Shown piece after piece: positions 51,472-60,482 of a stretch of 64,000 nucleotides of DNA (within the stretch, counting starts at the first letter, position 1; every line of letters begins with the position of its first letter). The DNA is from Ignavibacteria bacterium (GTDB lineage: Bacteria > Bacteroidota > Ignavibacteria > Tepidaquicellales > Tepidaquicellaceae), in the NCBI GenBank assembly GCA_016709315.1, contig JADJMZ010000001.1:558001-622000 (forward strand). Reading direction: 5' to 3'. The position numbers were made by a program, and so were the translations under genes. The notes below the pieces were generated by a model. It was not told the origin of the DNA, did no database searches, and saw only the letters and a program-made list of their open reading frames with translations.

Positions 51472-53559
51472 ATGCAAAATCTTTTACTTCTTCTGAAGGA
51501 AATTTCTTTTAATCTTTACTGGTCATGGAACCGTGATGCTATTGAAATTTTTAATGAGATCAATCCGGATTTCTGGAACTGGACTGGTCACAATCCGGTG
51601 AAATTTATGAATGAGATCAATCAGAGTTATCTTCTTGACTCGATTAACAAAAAGAATCTCGGCGGAAAGATCCTTACTGTATATAATGACTTTACAAATT
51701 ACCTTAACCGTAAGAAATATTTTGAAGAAAAATATTACAAAACCGATAAACCGCAGATAGCGTATTTTTCAGCGGAGTACGGGCTTACCGATTGTTTAAA
51801 AATTTATTCCGGCGGTCTAGGCGTATTGTCCGGCGATCACATGAAGTCATCTTCCGATCTCGGACTTCCTCTTATCGGGATAGGTCTCGCTTATCACTAC
51901 GGTTTTTTTGTGCAGATGATAAATTCAAAGGGCTGGCAGACGGAAAATTACGAGATCAATGAATTTCAGAACCTTCCGCTGTATCTCCTTAGAGACGATA
52001 ATTTTAATCCTGTAAGATTAGAGATCAATTTTCCCAACAGCGTTGTATTTGTTCAGGTCTGGGTTCTGCATATTGGAAATATAAAGCTTTACCTTCTCGA
52101 TACCACGCTTCCCGAAAACACTGTCGAAGACAGAAGGATCACTGACATTCTTTACGGCGGGAATACTGAAAAAAGAATTTCGCAGGAAATTATTCTCGGT
52201 ATCGGCGGCATAAGATTAATTGAAGAGCTCGGTCTTGACATAAAGGCGTTTCATCTCAATGAAGGACACTCTGCATTTCTTTGCTTTGAAAGAATAAAGA
52301 ATTATATGAAAAAACACAGTGTAACTTATGAAGAAGCGAAAGCCGCCTGTTATAATTCCAATATTTTTACTACTCATACTCCTGTACCAGCCGGAATTGA
52401 TATTTTCACATACGATCTGTTTGTTAAATATTTCAGAAAATATGCAGAAGAAGAGATCGGGGTCAGCGCAGATCATTTATTTCTGGAAGGAGATCTGACC
52501 AGAGATCAGGCCGACAATGATAAGTTTAACATGGCATATCTAGCCATAAATAATTCAAATTTTATAAACGGTGTGAGCAGGCTGCACGGCGAAGTTTCAA
52601 GGAAAATGTGGATGCTCTCCGACAACAGGAGTCATATAGAATCCATTACGAACGGAGTTCATACACAGAGTTATCTTTCCTCAAATTCAAATTCGCTTTA
52701 CACAAGATATTTTACCAAAGACTGGATTTATGATGAAAATATCTGGAGCAGGATAGATGAGATTGCGAATGAAGACATCTGGGCAATGAGGATTTTTAAT
52801 AAACAAAATCTCATAAATTTCTGCCGTGAAAGTATAAAGGAGAAATGGGTTTCAGAAGGTGCAGATAAGATGAAACTCGCAGGAGCTGAAGGAATTTTAA
52901 ATCCGGACGCGCTGACTATAGGGTTTGCAAGAAGATTTGCCACTTACAAAAGAGGAAATCTGATATTCAGGGATCTTGAAAGACTGAAGAAGATATTAAA
53001 GAACGATTCAATGCCTGTTCAGTTTATTTTTTCCGGGAAGGCGCATCCGAAAGATGAAGGCGGAAAGACTCTTATTGCTGAAATAATTTCTTATTCACAG
53101 GATGAAGATCTGAAAAATAAAATTATCTTTCTGGATAATTATGATATAAATGTCGCAAGGTTTATGGTAGAGGGATGTGATCTGTGGCTTAACAATCCGC
53201 GGAGACCTCTTGAAGCTTCCGGGACAAGCGGGATGAAGGTAATTGCAAACGGAGGACTGAATTTCTCCATACTTGACGGCTGGTGGGATGAAGGTTATAC
53301 ACCGGAGCTGGGATGGAAGATAGAAAGCGTCACGGATGAAAACATTCCGCTTGATCAGAGAGATTCAATGGAAGCTGCGAGTTTATATGACACTCTTGAA
53401 AGCCAGATCATTCCAATGTTTTTCTTAAGAGACAGCAAGGGAATGCCGGTACAATGGATTAATAAAATCAAGTCTTCAATAAAAAACCTGACTCCTTTTT
53501 TTAATACAGGAAGAATGGTAAAGGAATATTGCGACAGATTTTATATGAAAGTAAAATAA
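51472..53559 (+). CDS. glgP: Alpha-glucan (glycogen/maltodextrin) phosphorylase, short type (695 aa)
   Basis: GT35 enzyme releasing glucose-1-phosphate from alpha-1,4-glucans using PLP. The N-terminal ISFNLYWSWNRDAIEIFNEI is typical of the shorter Thermotoga-like family; catalytic-core blocks include AYFSAEYGLTDCLKIYSGGL, FHLNEGHSAFLCFERI and GFARRFATYKRGNLIF. The PLP lysine is in RPLEASGTSGMKVIANGGLN near residue 590, followed by DGWWDEGY. At 695 aa it fits this subfamily rather than the 800-aa form. No other glycogen genes are adjacent. Confidence 0.95.
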   Translation: MQNLLLLLKEISFNLYWSWNRDAIEIFNEINPDFWNWTGHNPVKFMNEINQSYLLDSINKKNLGGKILTVYNDFTNYLNRKKYFEEKYYKTDKPQIAYFSAEYGLTDCLKIYSGGLGVLSGDHMKSSSDLGLPLIGIGLAYHYGFFVQMINSKGWQTENYEINEFQNLPLYLLRDDNFNPVRLEINFPNSVVFVQVWVLHIGNIKLYLLDTTLPENTVEDRRITDILYGGNTEKRISQEIILGIGGIRLIEELGLDIKAFHLNEGHSAFLCFERIKNYMKKHSVTYEEAKAACYNSNIFTTHTPVPAGIDIFTYDLFVKYFRKYAEEEIGVSADHLFLEGDLTRDQADNDKFNMAYLAINNSNFINGVSRLHGEVSRKMWMLSDNRSHIESITNGVHTQSYLSSNSNSLYTRYFTKDWIYDENIWSRIDEIANEDIWAMRIFNKQNLINFCRESIKEKWVSEGADKMKLAGAEGILNPDALTIGFARRFATYKRGNLIFRDLERLKKILKNDSMPVQFIFSGKAHPKDEGGKTLIAEIISYSQDEDLKNKIIFLDNYDINVARFMVEGCDLWLNNPRRPLEASGTSGMKVIANGGLNFSILDGWWDEGYTPELGWKIESVTDENIPLDQRDSMEAASLYDTLESQIIPMFFLRDSKGMPVQWINKIKSSIKNLTPFFNTGRMVKEYCDRFYMKVK

Positions 53560-53647
53560 TCTTTTTTTGTTTATTTTAAGATTATTTAGGTTTATTTTAA
53601 AACAAACAAATTTTAAAAATATTTATTCAATAAAACTAAAAAATCTT

Positions 53648-55921
53648 ATGAAGATTTTCACTCAAAAAAAATTGATCATAAATACAATGATCATATTTCT
53701 GATGTCATTTTTCTGCTCATCAGTTTCTTTTTCACAGCTAAATGTCGGAGGACAGCCGATAAGTTCTCTGATGGAGCTTAATTCAGTATTCAGTAATGTT
53801 ACCATGCCTGAATTTGATTCAAGAAAATTTCTTGAAGAAGATGCTGCAGTTGCAAATATTCCCGATATGCCGATGCGTTACGGGAAAATATTTGAGACTG
53901 AGCTTACATTAAACAATTCCGGTACATGGCAGACTCTTTCTGACGGCAGCAGGATCTGGAGACTTGGCATCAGATCCGATAATGCAATGTCATTGAATCT
54001 AGCTTACAAAAATTTTTATATGCCTGAAGGAGCGACATTCTTTGTTTACAATCCGAATAAAAATTTCGTATTCGGAGCATTTACAAAACTTAATAATTCG
54101 GAAGACAGACAGTTTGCTACTACGCCTGTTCCGGGAAATGAAATTGTCCTCGAATACTATGAACCGGTTTATTCAGCCGGACTCGGCAGTCTGACAGTCT
54201 CACAGGTTGTTCATGCTTACAAGGATATTATGGGATTCAATTCCGTACTCGAACTTCCTTGTAACATTAACATTAACTGTCCGATCGGAGCTCCGTGGGT
54301 TGAACAGAAACGATCTGTATCAAGGATCACTTTCAATCAGGGAGGAAGCGGTTATTTATGTTCAGGAGCATTAATGAATAATACTCAGAACGACAGAGCT
54401 TCTTATTACCTGACCGCTCAGCATTGTCAGACAGATAATTTCTCTACAATGGTATTTTATTTCAATTATGAAGCATCTACATGCAGCGGTACATCAGGTC
54501 CTCTTAATCAGACTCTTACCGGCTCTACATTAAAAGCGCAAAACTTTGACACGGATTTTCAATTGTTACTTCTGAATAATTCTGTTCCTGCAGCTTACAA
54601 TGCTTACTTCAACGGATGGGACAAATCAGGAGCAGGTCCTCAGAATCAAACCGCAATTCATCATCCGGGCGGAGCGATAAAGAAAATTTCCTACGATGTG
54701 AATCCAGCAGCTACTTCAAGCGGATTCGGCGGAAGATTAACGAATGGTTTCTGGCAGGTAATATGGGATTTCGGTATGACAGAAGGCGGATCTTCCGGCT
54801 GTCCTTTGTATGATGAGAATAAAAGAGTCATAGGACAGAATCTCGGAGGTACTCCGGCTCAGTGTGAAAATCCTCAGGCAGTTGCAAAAGTTTTCGGAAA
54901 ATTCTCCGAATCATGGGCTCACGGCGGAAATTCAACCAATCAGATCAAAGACTGGCTGGATCCGAATAACACTGGTGTTTCCACTCTTGACGGAATAGAT
55001 GCAGTAACAGGAATTGCTCCAGTTGCTAATTTTACTTCAAATACACAAAGTCTGCCAATCGGCGGAGGAAGCGTTGATTTTTATGATCTGTCAAGCAACG
55101 GTCCTACAAGCTGGAGCTGGAGTTTTCCGGGAGGCACTCCCTCTACTTCAAATGTAAGAAACCCTACAGGAATTACTTACACTGCGACAGGTCCTTATAC
55201 TGTTTCGCTTACGGCAACTAATGCATTCGGACCAAATCTTAAAACCGTTACAAATTATATAACAGTCGCCGGAGCTCCTTTAAACGCTTTTACTCAGACT
55301 GCACCAGCGCCTAATACAACAATTCCGGTTTCACAAACTGATCTGTCGTTGTTTCAGTTTAAATGGACTTCTTCTAATCCGAGTCCTACAGTTACATATA
55401 AATTGAAGATTAAAAAGGCAGGTCCATCGGCTGAAATTTTATATCCGAGCGATAATAACGGACTTGATACTGTAAAGAGTTTCAGAAGAAGTTTTCTTGA
55501 CAGTCTTGCAACTACATTTGGAACAACAGGTGATTCCGTTCTTTGTATATGGAAAGTAACTGCATATAACGGTCTTGACTCTGTATCAACAAGTCAGATA
55601 ATTGTAACAATAAGAAGATTTCCAATAGGTATCAATCAGATATCTTCTTTAGTTCCGGAAAAATTAAAATTGTACAATAATTATCCTAACCCGTTCAATC
55701 CCGAAACAAATATCAGGTTTGATATTACCAAAAGTCAGAACGTCAAGCTGAGAATATTCAATATGCTCGGCGAGGAACAGGCGGTTATTCTTGATCAGAA
55801 TATTTCCCCGGGAAGTTACAATGTAAGTTTCAATGCAGCAAATCTATCCAGCGGAATGTATTTATACAGACTTGAAACTGAAGGATATTCAGAGACAAAA
55901 AGAATGGTGCTTGTAAAATAA
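53648..55921 (+). CDS. Exported trypsin-like serine peptidase with PKD and T9SS domains (757 aa)
   Basis: Signal peptide ending SSVSFSQ. The peptidase domain resembles lysyl endopeptidases: the catalytic triad is likely His259 (YYLTAQHCQTD), Asp303 (NFDTDFQLLLL) and Ser383 (EGGSSGCPLYDENKRVIGQN). A PKD domain spans about 457-545 (WSWSFPGGTPSTSNVRNPTG then YTVSLTATN). The C-terminal T9SS domain begins YNNYPNPFNPETNIRFDI and ends ETKRMVLVK. I take the ATG at 53648 since the frame upstream (ATG 53567) encodes a basic stretch before the signal peptide. It is 88 bp after glgP. Confidence 0.9.
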   Translation: MKIFTQKKLIINTMIIFLMSFFCSSVSFSQLNVGGQPISSLMELNSVFSNVTMPEFDSRKFLEEDAAVANIPDMPMRYGKIFETELTLNNSGTWQTLSDGSRIWRLGIRSDNAMSLNLAYKNFYMPEGATFFVYNPNKNFVFGAFTKLNNSEDRQFATTPVPGNEIVLEYYEPVYSAGLGSLTVSQVVHAYKDIMGFNSVLELPCNININCPIGAPWVEQKRSVSRITFNQGGSGYLCSGALMNNTQNDRASYYLTAQHCQTDNFSTMVFYFNYEASTCSGTSGPLNQTLTGSTLKAQNFDTDFQLLLLNNSVPAAYNAYFNGWDKSGAGPQNQTAIHHPGGAIKKISYDVNPAATSSGFGGRLTNGFWQVIWDFGMTEGGSSGCPLYDENKRVIGQNLGGTPAQCENPQAVAKVFGKFSESWAHGGNSTNQIKDWLDPNNTGVSTLDGIDAVTGIAPVANFTSNTQSLPIGGGSVDFYDLSSNGPTSWSWSFPGGTPSTSNVRNPTGITYTATGPYTVSLTATNAFGPNLKTVTNYITVAGAPLNAFTQTAPAPNTTIPVSQTDLSLFQFKWTSSNPSPTVTYKLKIKKAGPSAEILYPSDNNGLDTVKSFRRSFLDSLATTFGTTGDSVLCIWKVTAYNGLDSVSTSQIIVTIRRFPIGINQISSLVPEKLKLYNNYPNPFNPETNIRFDITKSQNVKLRIFNMLGEEQAVILDQNISPGSYNVSFNAANLSSGMYLYRLETEGYSETKRMVLVK

Positions 55922-55932
55922 TTTTTTAAAAC

Positions 55933-55970
55933 ACACAAAAGGGTTTTGCGATCTGCAAAACCCTTTGTGT
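55933..55970 (+). terminator. Rho-independent terminator after the peptidase gene
   Basis: A stem of about 16 bp ACACAAAAGGGTTTTGC / GCAAAACCCTTTGTGT with a 5-nt loop, followed by TATTATTTAT. Confidence 0.8.
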
Positions 55971-56174
55971 TATTATTTATATTCTTCACAAAGAAATACT
56001 CCGCTCCAAACTCTCCGGTAAATTATTTTTAAATATAATAGCAATAAAAATTCATTTCCTATACTTTTATATAAACATTTTTCAATTGCAAAGAATTTTA
56101 TAATTTTCATTCTTGAAATTACTTGTTTTTTGTTAATCATTAACTAGAATATCTTAACATAATTCTTTTAAACT

Positions 56175-57296
56175 ATGCTTTCATTCTGGGAAAAAAATTC
56201 CTTTTTAAATTTCGAACACATAGTGATCGGAAGCGGCATACTCGGACTTTCGGTCGCATGCGCATTGAAAGAAAAAAATCCCGGTACGACTGTTCTCGTT
56301 CTCGAAAAAGGAATATTCCCTTCCGGCGCAAGTACAAAGAATGCCGGCTTTGCCTGTTTCGGAAGCTTAACGGAAATTTTATCTGACTTTGAACGGACAG
56401 GTATAGATGAAACAGTTTCGCTTGTGGAAAAAAGATGGAAAGGAATCAACCTGCTCCGTAACAGACTCGGAGACGATAAGACCGGTTTGCTGAATTACGG
56501 AGGTTACGAACTTATAGATGAACAAAAACTTTATGTAACAGATAAAATAAATTTTGTTAATGAAAAACTTCACGGAATTTTTAATGCTGATGTTTTTAAA
56601 ATGAGAAATGAAATGATCTCTGAATTCGGATTCAACAGTGCTGTAGTGAAAGCTCTTGTTTACAATGAATTCGAATCACAGATAGACACGGGAAAAATGA
56701 TGAATTCGCTGACTGATCATGCAGCATCGCTCGGGATAAGAATCATTAATGGCTGCAATGTAAAAAGAATCAGTGAAAAGGAAAACTATGTGAGGGTTAT
56801 CGCTTCGGACAGTTTTTCTGATCGGGAAATATTTTTTTCGGGAAAAAAAGTTTATGTCTGTTCTAATGCATTTACGAAATACCTTCTGCCGGAATTAAAT
56901 ATAAAGCCTGGCAGAGGTCAGGTATTAGTGACAAAGCCGGTTAAGAATCTGAAATTCAAAGGAGTGTTTCACTACGATGAAGGATTTTATTATTTCAGAA
57001 ATTTCGGCGATCGTGTAATATTCGGCGGCGGAAGAAATCTTGATTTTGAAAAAGAGGAAAGCGCAGAGTTTGAACTGAACGAAAAAATTCAGAACAAACT
57101 CAAGGAGCTTCTTGATAATGTGATACTTTTCGGACAGGAATATTCCGTTGATTACAGCTGGACAGGTATCATGGGATTCACTGAAAACAAATTGCCGCTG
57201 ATAGAAAATATTTCCGACAGAATATCGGCAATAATTTCCTGCAACGGCATGGGAATAGCGCTCTCATCATACATAGCGGAAGAAGCCGTGAAATGA
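56175..57296 (+). CDS. FAD-dependent amino acid oxidase-like oxidoreductase (373 aa)
   Basis: DAO-fold flavoprotein. The dinucleotide-binding motif EHIVIGSGILGLSVACAL lies at residues 14-31, followed by VLVLEKGIFPSGASTKNAGF, the GASxxNAG flavin loop. A C-terminal GTGMG-like loop (SCNGMGIALSSYIAEE) closes the FAD site. Relatives oxidise D- or secondary amino acids such as glycine or sarcosine, or other amines; the substrate is unknown. It ends one base before the convergent DinB gene. Confidence 0.85.
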   Translation: MLSFWEKNSFLNFEHIVIGSGILGLSVACALKEKNPGTTVLVLEKGIFPSGASTKNAGFACFGSLTEILSDFERTGIDETVSLVEKRWKGINLLRNRLGDDKTGLLNYGGYELIDEQKLYVTDKINFVNEKLHGIFNADVFKMRNEMISEFGFNSAVVKALVYNEFESQIDTGKMMNSLTDHAASLGIRIINGCNVKRISEKENYVRVIASDSFSDREIFFSGKKVYVCSNAFTKYLLPELNIKPGRGQVLVTKPVKNLKFKGVFHYDEGFYYFRNFGDRVIFGGGRNLDFEKEESAEFELNEKIQNKLKELLDNVILFGQEYSVDYSWTGIMGFTENKLPLIENISDRISAIISCNGMGIALSSYIAEEAVK

Positions 57297-57297
57297 A

Positions 57298-57795
57298 TTA
57301 CATTGCTTCATCAGCAGTCGGTCCGTAAACAGACGGCAGAGCAATATCATTTAATCTCAGGTAAACAGAAAGCTGTCCTCTGTGATGAACATTATGGTTC
57401 AGAACAAATCCTCTTAATACATGAGTCCTCGGCATATCCATATAGACCTCGTCACCAGCCTGCATTTTCCAGTTGGCAAGAAGTTTTTCGTCGCTTGCAT
57501 TTTTAAGCGACTGTGTAGCTTTTGCAAGATTGTCATCAAATATCTGAAGAAGTTCGGCATTGGTAGCGGCTGCTTTTGGCTTATAATCAGATGTTGCAAA
57601 ATCAAGAACATCCTGTTCAACTGTAACATATGCATAGTATGGCATTTCAGCAAGGTGAGATGCAAGCTGTCCCATAGTCATTGATTTTTCGTGGGGTTTC
57701 CAGGAGAATTTATCTTCCGGAACGAGTTCAAGCATTTTTCTTGTGCTTTTTGCTTCATGAAGAAGTTCGTTTAGTAAAGGTTCGTATAAAGCCAT
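57298..57795 (-). CDS. DinB-family protein (165 aa)
   Basis: Four-helix-bundle metal protein of the DinB/YfiT superfamily. The expected three histidines are seen: MGQLASHLAEMPYYA near residue 45 and VLNHNVHHRGQLSVYL near residue 135. Such proteins are often thiol transferases using bacillithiol, which fits the presence of BshA in this window. I start at the ATG at 57795; the longer frame adds a hydrophobic stretch not typical of the family. Confidence 0.85.
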   Translation of the reverse strand: MALYEPLLNELLHEAKSTRKMLELVPEDKFSWKPHEKSMTMGQLASHLAEMPYYAYVTVEQDVLDFATSDYKPKAAATNAELLQIFDDNLAKATQSLKNASDEKLLANWKMQAGDEVYMDMPRTHVLRGFVLNHNVHHRGQLSVYLRLNDIALPSVYGPTADEAM

Positions 57796-57892
57796 AATGT
57801 ATTTTTGATTTATGAATGTGATAAAAATAAGTATTAATATTTTTAACAGCAACGAATTATTTTTTCAAAAATTCTTTTCTTTAAGTTTGTAA

Positions 57893-57918
57893 TTCTTTTC
57901 ATTGGATATTTTTAATAA
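57893..57918. repeat. 26-bp direct repeat, left copy
   Basis: TTCTTTTCATTGGATATTTT followed by TAATAA; an identical 26-bp copy is at 58178-58203. The pair encloses 259 bp with the GC-rich hairpins and the AACGTTTTGGAC motif. Confidence 0.7.
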
Positions 57919-57928
57919 ATTTTTTCCT

Positions 57929-58026
57929 GCTTGCTAAGCCCCCCGCTCCGCGAGGCCTGCTCCGCAAGGCGAGCGAGCAGCTTAGCAAGCCAAAACTCGA
58001 CATTCCCGAGCTGGGGCTTGGGAATG
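57929..58026. repeat. GC-rich double hairpin
   Basis: Hairpin one (57929-57990) has an 11-bp perfect stem GCTTGCTAAGC / GCTTAGCAAGC around a GC-rich centre (CTCCGCGAGGCCTGCTCCGC then AAGGCGAGCGAG). Hairpin two (58001-58026) is CATTCCC-12 nt-GGGAATG and looks like a fragment of the TGTCATTCCCG family. The composition contrasts sharply with the AT-rich surroundings. Confidence 0.65.
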
Positions 58027-58138
58027 AGGAAGGTTTTTAGACAGACTCTGAAAAAGTGGAGGATTTGGCAGGGCTTTGTAGCAACAAGTAAGTTTTCATT
58101 GAAAATTTTACTATACTATATATTTGTATAAACTTATT

Positions 58139-58160
58139 AAAACGTTTTGGACGGATGTGT
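58139..58160 (+). promoter_or_regulatory. AACGTTTTGGAC-type upstream motif, copy 4
   Basis: AAAACGTTTTGGACGGATGT then GT, 88 bp before the DUF1579 gene and pointing at it. A TATATTTG -7-like box (58119-58126) lies 12 bp upstream, so the motif would be at the transcription start. Confidence 0.4.
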
Positions 58161-58177
58161 TTTTATTTATATTTAAT

Positions 58178-58203
58178 TTCTTTTCATTGGATATTTTTAA
58201 TAA
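58178..58203. repeat. 26-bp direct repeat, right copy
   Basis: Identical to 57893-57918. It lies just upstream of the DUF1579 start. Confidence 0.7.
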
Positions 58204-58247
58204 TTTATTTATTTTTAAAAAATTAAAAAATAAGAAAGGACAAGAAA

Positions 58248-58817
58248 ATGAAATCACTTACAAAATTTTTACTTGCAGTATTTATTCTTACAATCAGTTC
58301 TAATATCTTCGCTCAGACAGAAGCCGAACAAAAAGCCTGGATGGAATACATGGCTGTTAGTCCTGTTCATGAAATGCTTGCTAAATCAAACGGCGAATGG
58401 AATCAGGAAATTACTTTCTGGATGGACGAAACATCACCTCCCATGTCTATGAATGCAACATGTACAAACAAAATGATACTCGGGGGCAGATATCAGGAGT
58501 CATTAACAAGCGGCTCAATGATGGGTATGCCATTTGAAGGAATAAGCACTTTAGCTTATGACAATTTCAAAAAAATGTACTACACCACCTGGATAGATAA
58601 TATGGGAACGGGAATAATGTATATGTCAGGAAAGAGTGATGCATCCGGTAAAGTAATAAATTTCACCGGAACACAGTTTGATCCTCTGGCAGGTAAAGAT
58701 CTTGATGCAAGACAGGTGTTTACCGTAATAGATGATAATAATCAGAAGATTGAAATGTTTATAACGAAAGACGGTAAAGAAATGAAGACAATGGAAATTA
58801 AATTTTCAAGAAAATAA
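58248..58817 (+). CDS. Exported DUF1579 protein (189 aa)
   Basis: A signal peptide (FLLAVFILTISSNIFAQ) precedes a complete DUF1579 domain: HEMLAKSNGEWNQEITFWMD, GGRYQESLTSGSMMGMPFEG, KKMYYTTWIDNMGTGIMYMS and FTVIDDNNQKIEMF. The family has a lipocalin/heme-binding-like beta-barrel appearance but no proven function. A Shine-Dalgarno (GAAAGGA) precedes the ATG by 10 bp. The 452-bp region upstream carries the direct repeats and motif described separately. A strong terminator follows. Confidence 0.9.
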   Translation: MKSLTKFLLAVFILTISSNIFAQTEAEQKAWMEYMAVSPVHEMLAKSNGEWNQEITFWMDETSPPMSMNATCTNKMILGGRYQESLTSGSMMGMPFEGISTLAYDNFKKMYYTTWIDNMGTGIMYMSGKSDASGKVINFTGTQFDPLAGKDLDARQVFTVIDDNNQKIEMFITKDGKEMKTMEIKFSRK

Positions 58818-58840
58818 TTCAGGGTATAATTCTTTCTAAG

Positions 58841-58880
58841 AAAAAAAACAGGTTTGAATATTTCGAACCTGTTTTTTTTT
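58841..58880 (+). terminator. Bidirectional terminator between DUF1579 and YdeI-like genes
   Basis: CAGGTTTGAA / TTCGAACCTG stem (58849-58871, one G-T pair) with an A8 tract before and a T9 tract after, so it can serve both convergent genes. Confidence 0.88.
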
Positions 58881-58920
58881 GAGTTTATATCAGTTTATAA
58901 AAATTGTTTAATACTTTGCT

Positions 58921-59538
58921 TCAGCATTTTTCATACTTCCAGTTTTTCTTTTTGCCTTCACTCAGCCATTCAATTGCAGTACTGATTCTTTTATGTCTTG
59001 TTTCATCTGTTTTTGCTTCTGTTATCCATTGGACATATTCTTTTTTATGCGAGTAACTGAATTCCTCAAAGGTTTTTTCCGCCTTACTGTTTTTCTTTAA
59101 AATGATTTTAAAGTAATCAGGAATATCCAATGTTTTTTTATCAGAAGTTTTTGCTGCTATGGGAAGTTTAACGCCATCTTTATTTAATTTAACAGCTTCC
59201 TTAATGTATTGAATAAGGATTTTATCAGAAGGCAGATCATTTAAACTTTTAATCTGTCCCAGATGTCCCATTGCCTCCCTGTTTTTCAGTGTTAAAATAT
59301 TTTCGGGATCTTTCATAACGGAAGCTTTCCAGAATCCAAATGCGCAGTGATGTTTGAAAGCAGCCATGCTGCACATCATTTCATTCTGATAATCAAAATG
59401 CGGAAAACTCCATTTCATTGTTTCCTGAACATCCGGATTGGCTTTGTGTACAAGTTCGCGCAGATGCTTCAAAACCGGCTTTGCAAAATCAGCTGACTTT
59501 GAAATATAATCGTCAATTCTCTTGTCTGTGTTTTTCAT
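58921..59538 (-). CDS. YdeI/OmpD-associated family protein with DUF1801 domain (205 aa)
   Basis: Soluble two-part protein. The N-terminal DUF1801 (YdhG-like) domain has VLKHLRELVHKANPDVQETM then KWSFPHF and MAAFKHHCAFGFWKAS. The C-terminal part carries the YdeI pattern FEEFSYSHKKEYVQWITEAK then RHKRISTAIEWLSEGKKKNW. These proteins are widespread in Bacteroidota without a defined biochemical role. Convergent with the DUF1579 gene across a shared terminator. Confidence 0.88.
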   Translation of the reverse strand: MKNTDKRIDDYISKSADFAKPVLKHLRELVHKANPDVQETMKWSFPHFDYQNEMMCSMAAFKHHCAFGFWKASVMKDPENILTLKNREAMGHLGQIKSLNDLPSDKILIQYIKEAVKLNKDGVKLPIAAKTSDKKTLDIPDYFKIILKKNSKAEKTFEEFSYSHKKEYVQWITEAKTDETRHKRISTAIEWLSEGKKKNWKYEKC

Positions 59539-59590
59539 ATTTGAATTTTTTAATTTAACTGAATTTGACCGCTTAAAAAATGAGAAAACA

Positions 59591-59692
59591 AAAATCTGCC
59601 ACTAATTTTACTAATTGACACGAATTTAAATATGTATTTTTAAATATATTTAGTGTGAATTCATGTAATTAGTGGAAGAAATAAATCTTCAA
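59591..59692. repeat. Inverted-repeat element (TTCGTGTAAATTAGTG family), copy 2
   Basis: The left arm TCTGCCACTAATTTTACTAA then TTGACACGAATTTA and the right arm (GTGAATTCATGTAATTAGTG then GAAGAAATAAATC) are imperfect inverted repeats around an AT-only centre. Related to 37450-37540. It fills much of the 284-bp gap upstream of the YdeI-like gene. Confidence 0.6.
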
Positions 59693-59822
59693 AATTAAAG
59701 CGGTAAACATGACTAATTTAGTAAAATTATATCTTAACACTCTGAACTGACTCAGATGACTGTTAATATTTTTCACCTATATACTTTCCTGTAAACAAAA
59801 TACATTCTTCAAAAAAAGGTTG

Positions 59823-60290
59823 TCAGCTCTTTACATTCTTTCTGAAAAAAATTATTATCAAAAAAGGTATAAGATGAAAAACCGCAGCGATAAACATTGC
59901 AATGATCTTCCTACTGACTTCAACATCGTAATAAACCAATGCCAGTACTCCTGCCGGCAAATATAAAAGCGTTCCTGTTATCACACCCGGAAAATATCTT
60001 TTAAGATTAATTGTCTGAAAGATGTGCGCCGCACCGTTCAGCATAACAAGAAAAACTGCCGACAGTCCGATCAGCGGATATTTGTTTCCGAAAAACACAA
60101 CGAATATTACTAAGGAAAGAAAAAGAATATTAATTATTAATATCTGATAATTATTAATCTCAAGACCAAGTTTCTTAACGAATGATTTGAATTCATCTGC
60201 AAAACCTCCGGGATAAAGGAATTCTTCAGTCATGTGCAATACTGCACTGCCTAGCAGAATGAAATATATGTTTTGCAAAAACCAGTTCAT
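59823..60290 (-). CDS. HXXEE-domain membrane protein (155 aa)
   Basis: Small integral membrane protein with four or five hydrophobic helices. The name-giving HxxEE motif is in LLGSAVLHMTEEFLYPGGFA near residue 20, and a second conserved histidine is in LNGAAHIFQTI near residue 88. The family is thought to be a membrane-bound metal or enzyme domain, but no function has been shown. It is alone on its strand between the repeat gap and the catalase terminator. Confidence 0.85.
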   Translation of the reverse strand: MNWFLQNIYFILLGSAVLHMTEEFLYPGGFADEFKSFVKKLGLEINNYQILIINILFLSLVIFVVFFGNKYPLIGLSAVFLVMLNGAAHIFQTINLKRYFPGVITGTLLYLPAGVLALVYYDVEVSRKIIAMFIAAVFHLIPFLIIIFFRKNVKS

Positions 60291-60447
60291 CCGGAATTAA
60301 TATTTTCATAAATTAACTTAATCCTCTGCAAAATTAAATGGTGCAGAATTATCTGAAAAAATAAAAATATTAATACAAAGAAAGTTTCTTATGATTTTTT
60401 AAGCATCAAATGAAATGAAAAAAGGAATGTTACGGGGAGTAATAAAA

Positions 60448-60475
60448 AGGGAGAACAGAAAGCTCTGCTCTCCCT
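60448..60475 (-). terminator. Rho-independent terminator after catalase
   Basis: AGGGAGAACAG / CTGCTCTCCCT stem with one mismatch and a 6-nt loop; on the minus strand a TTTTTATTA tract follows. Confidence 0.82.
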
Positions 60476-60482
60476 GTATAAT

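Noticed and set aside
57931..58131. 66-codon frame in the GC-rich hairpin region
   Set aside because: Encoded by palindromic repeat DNA; no protein features.
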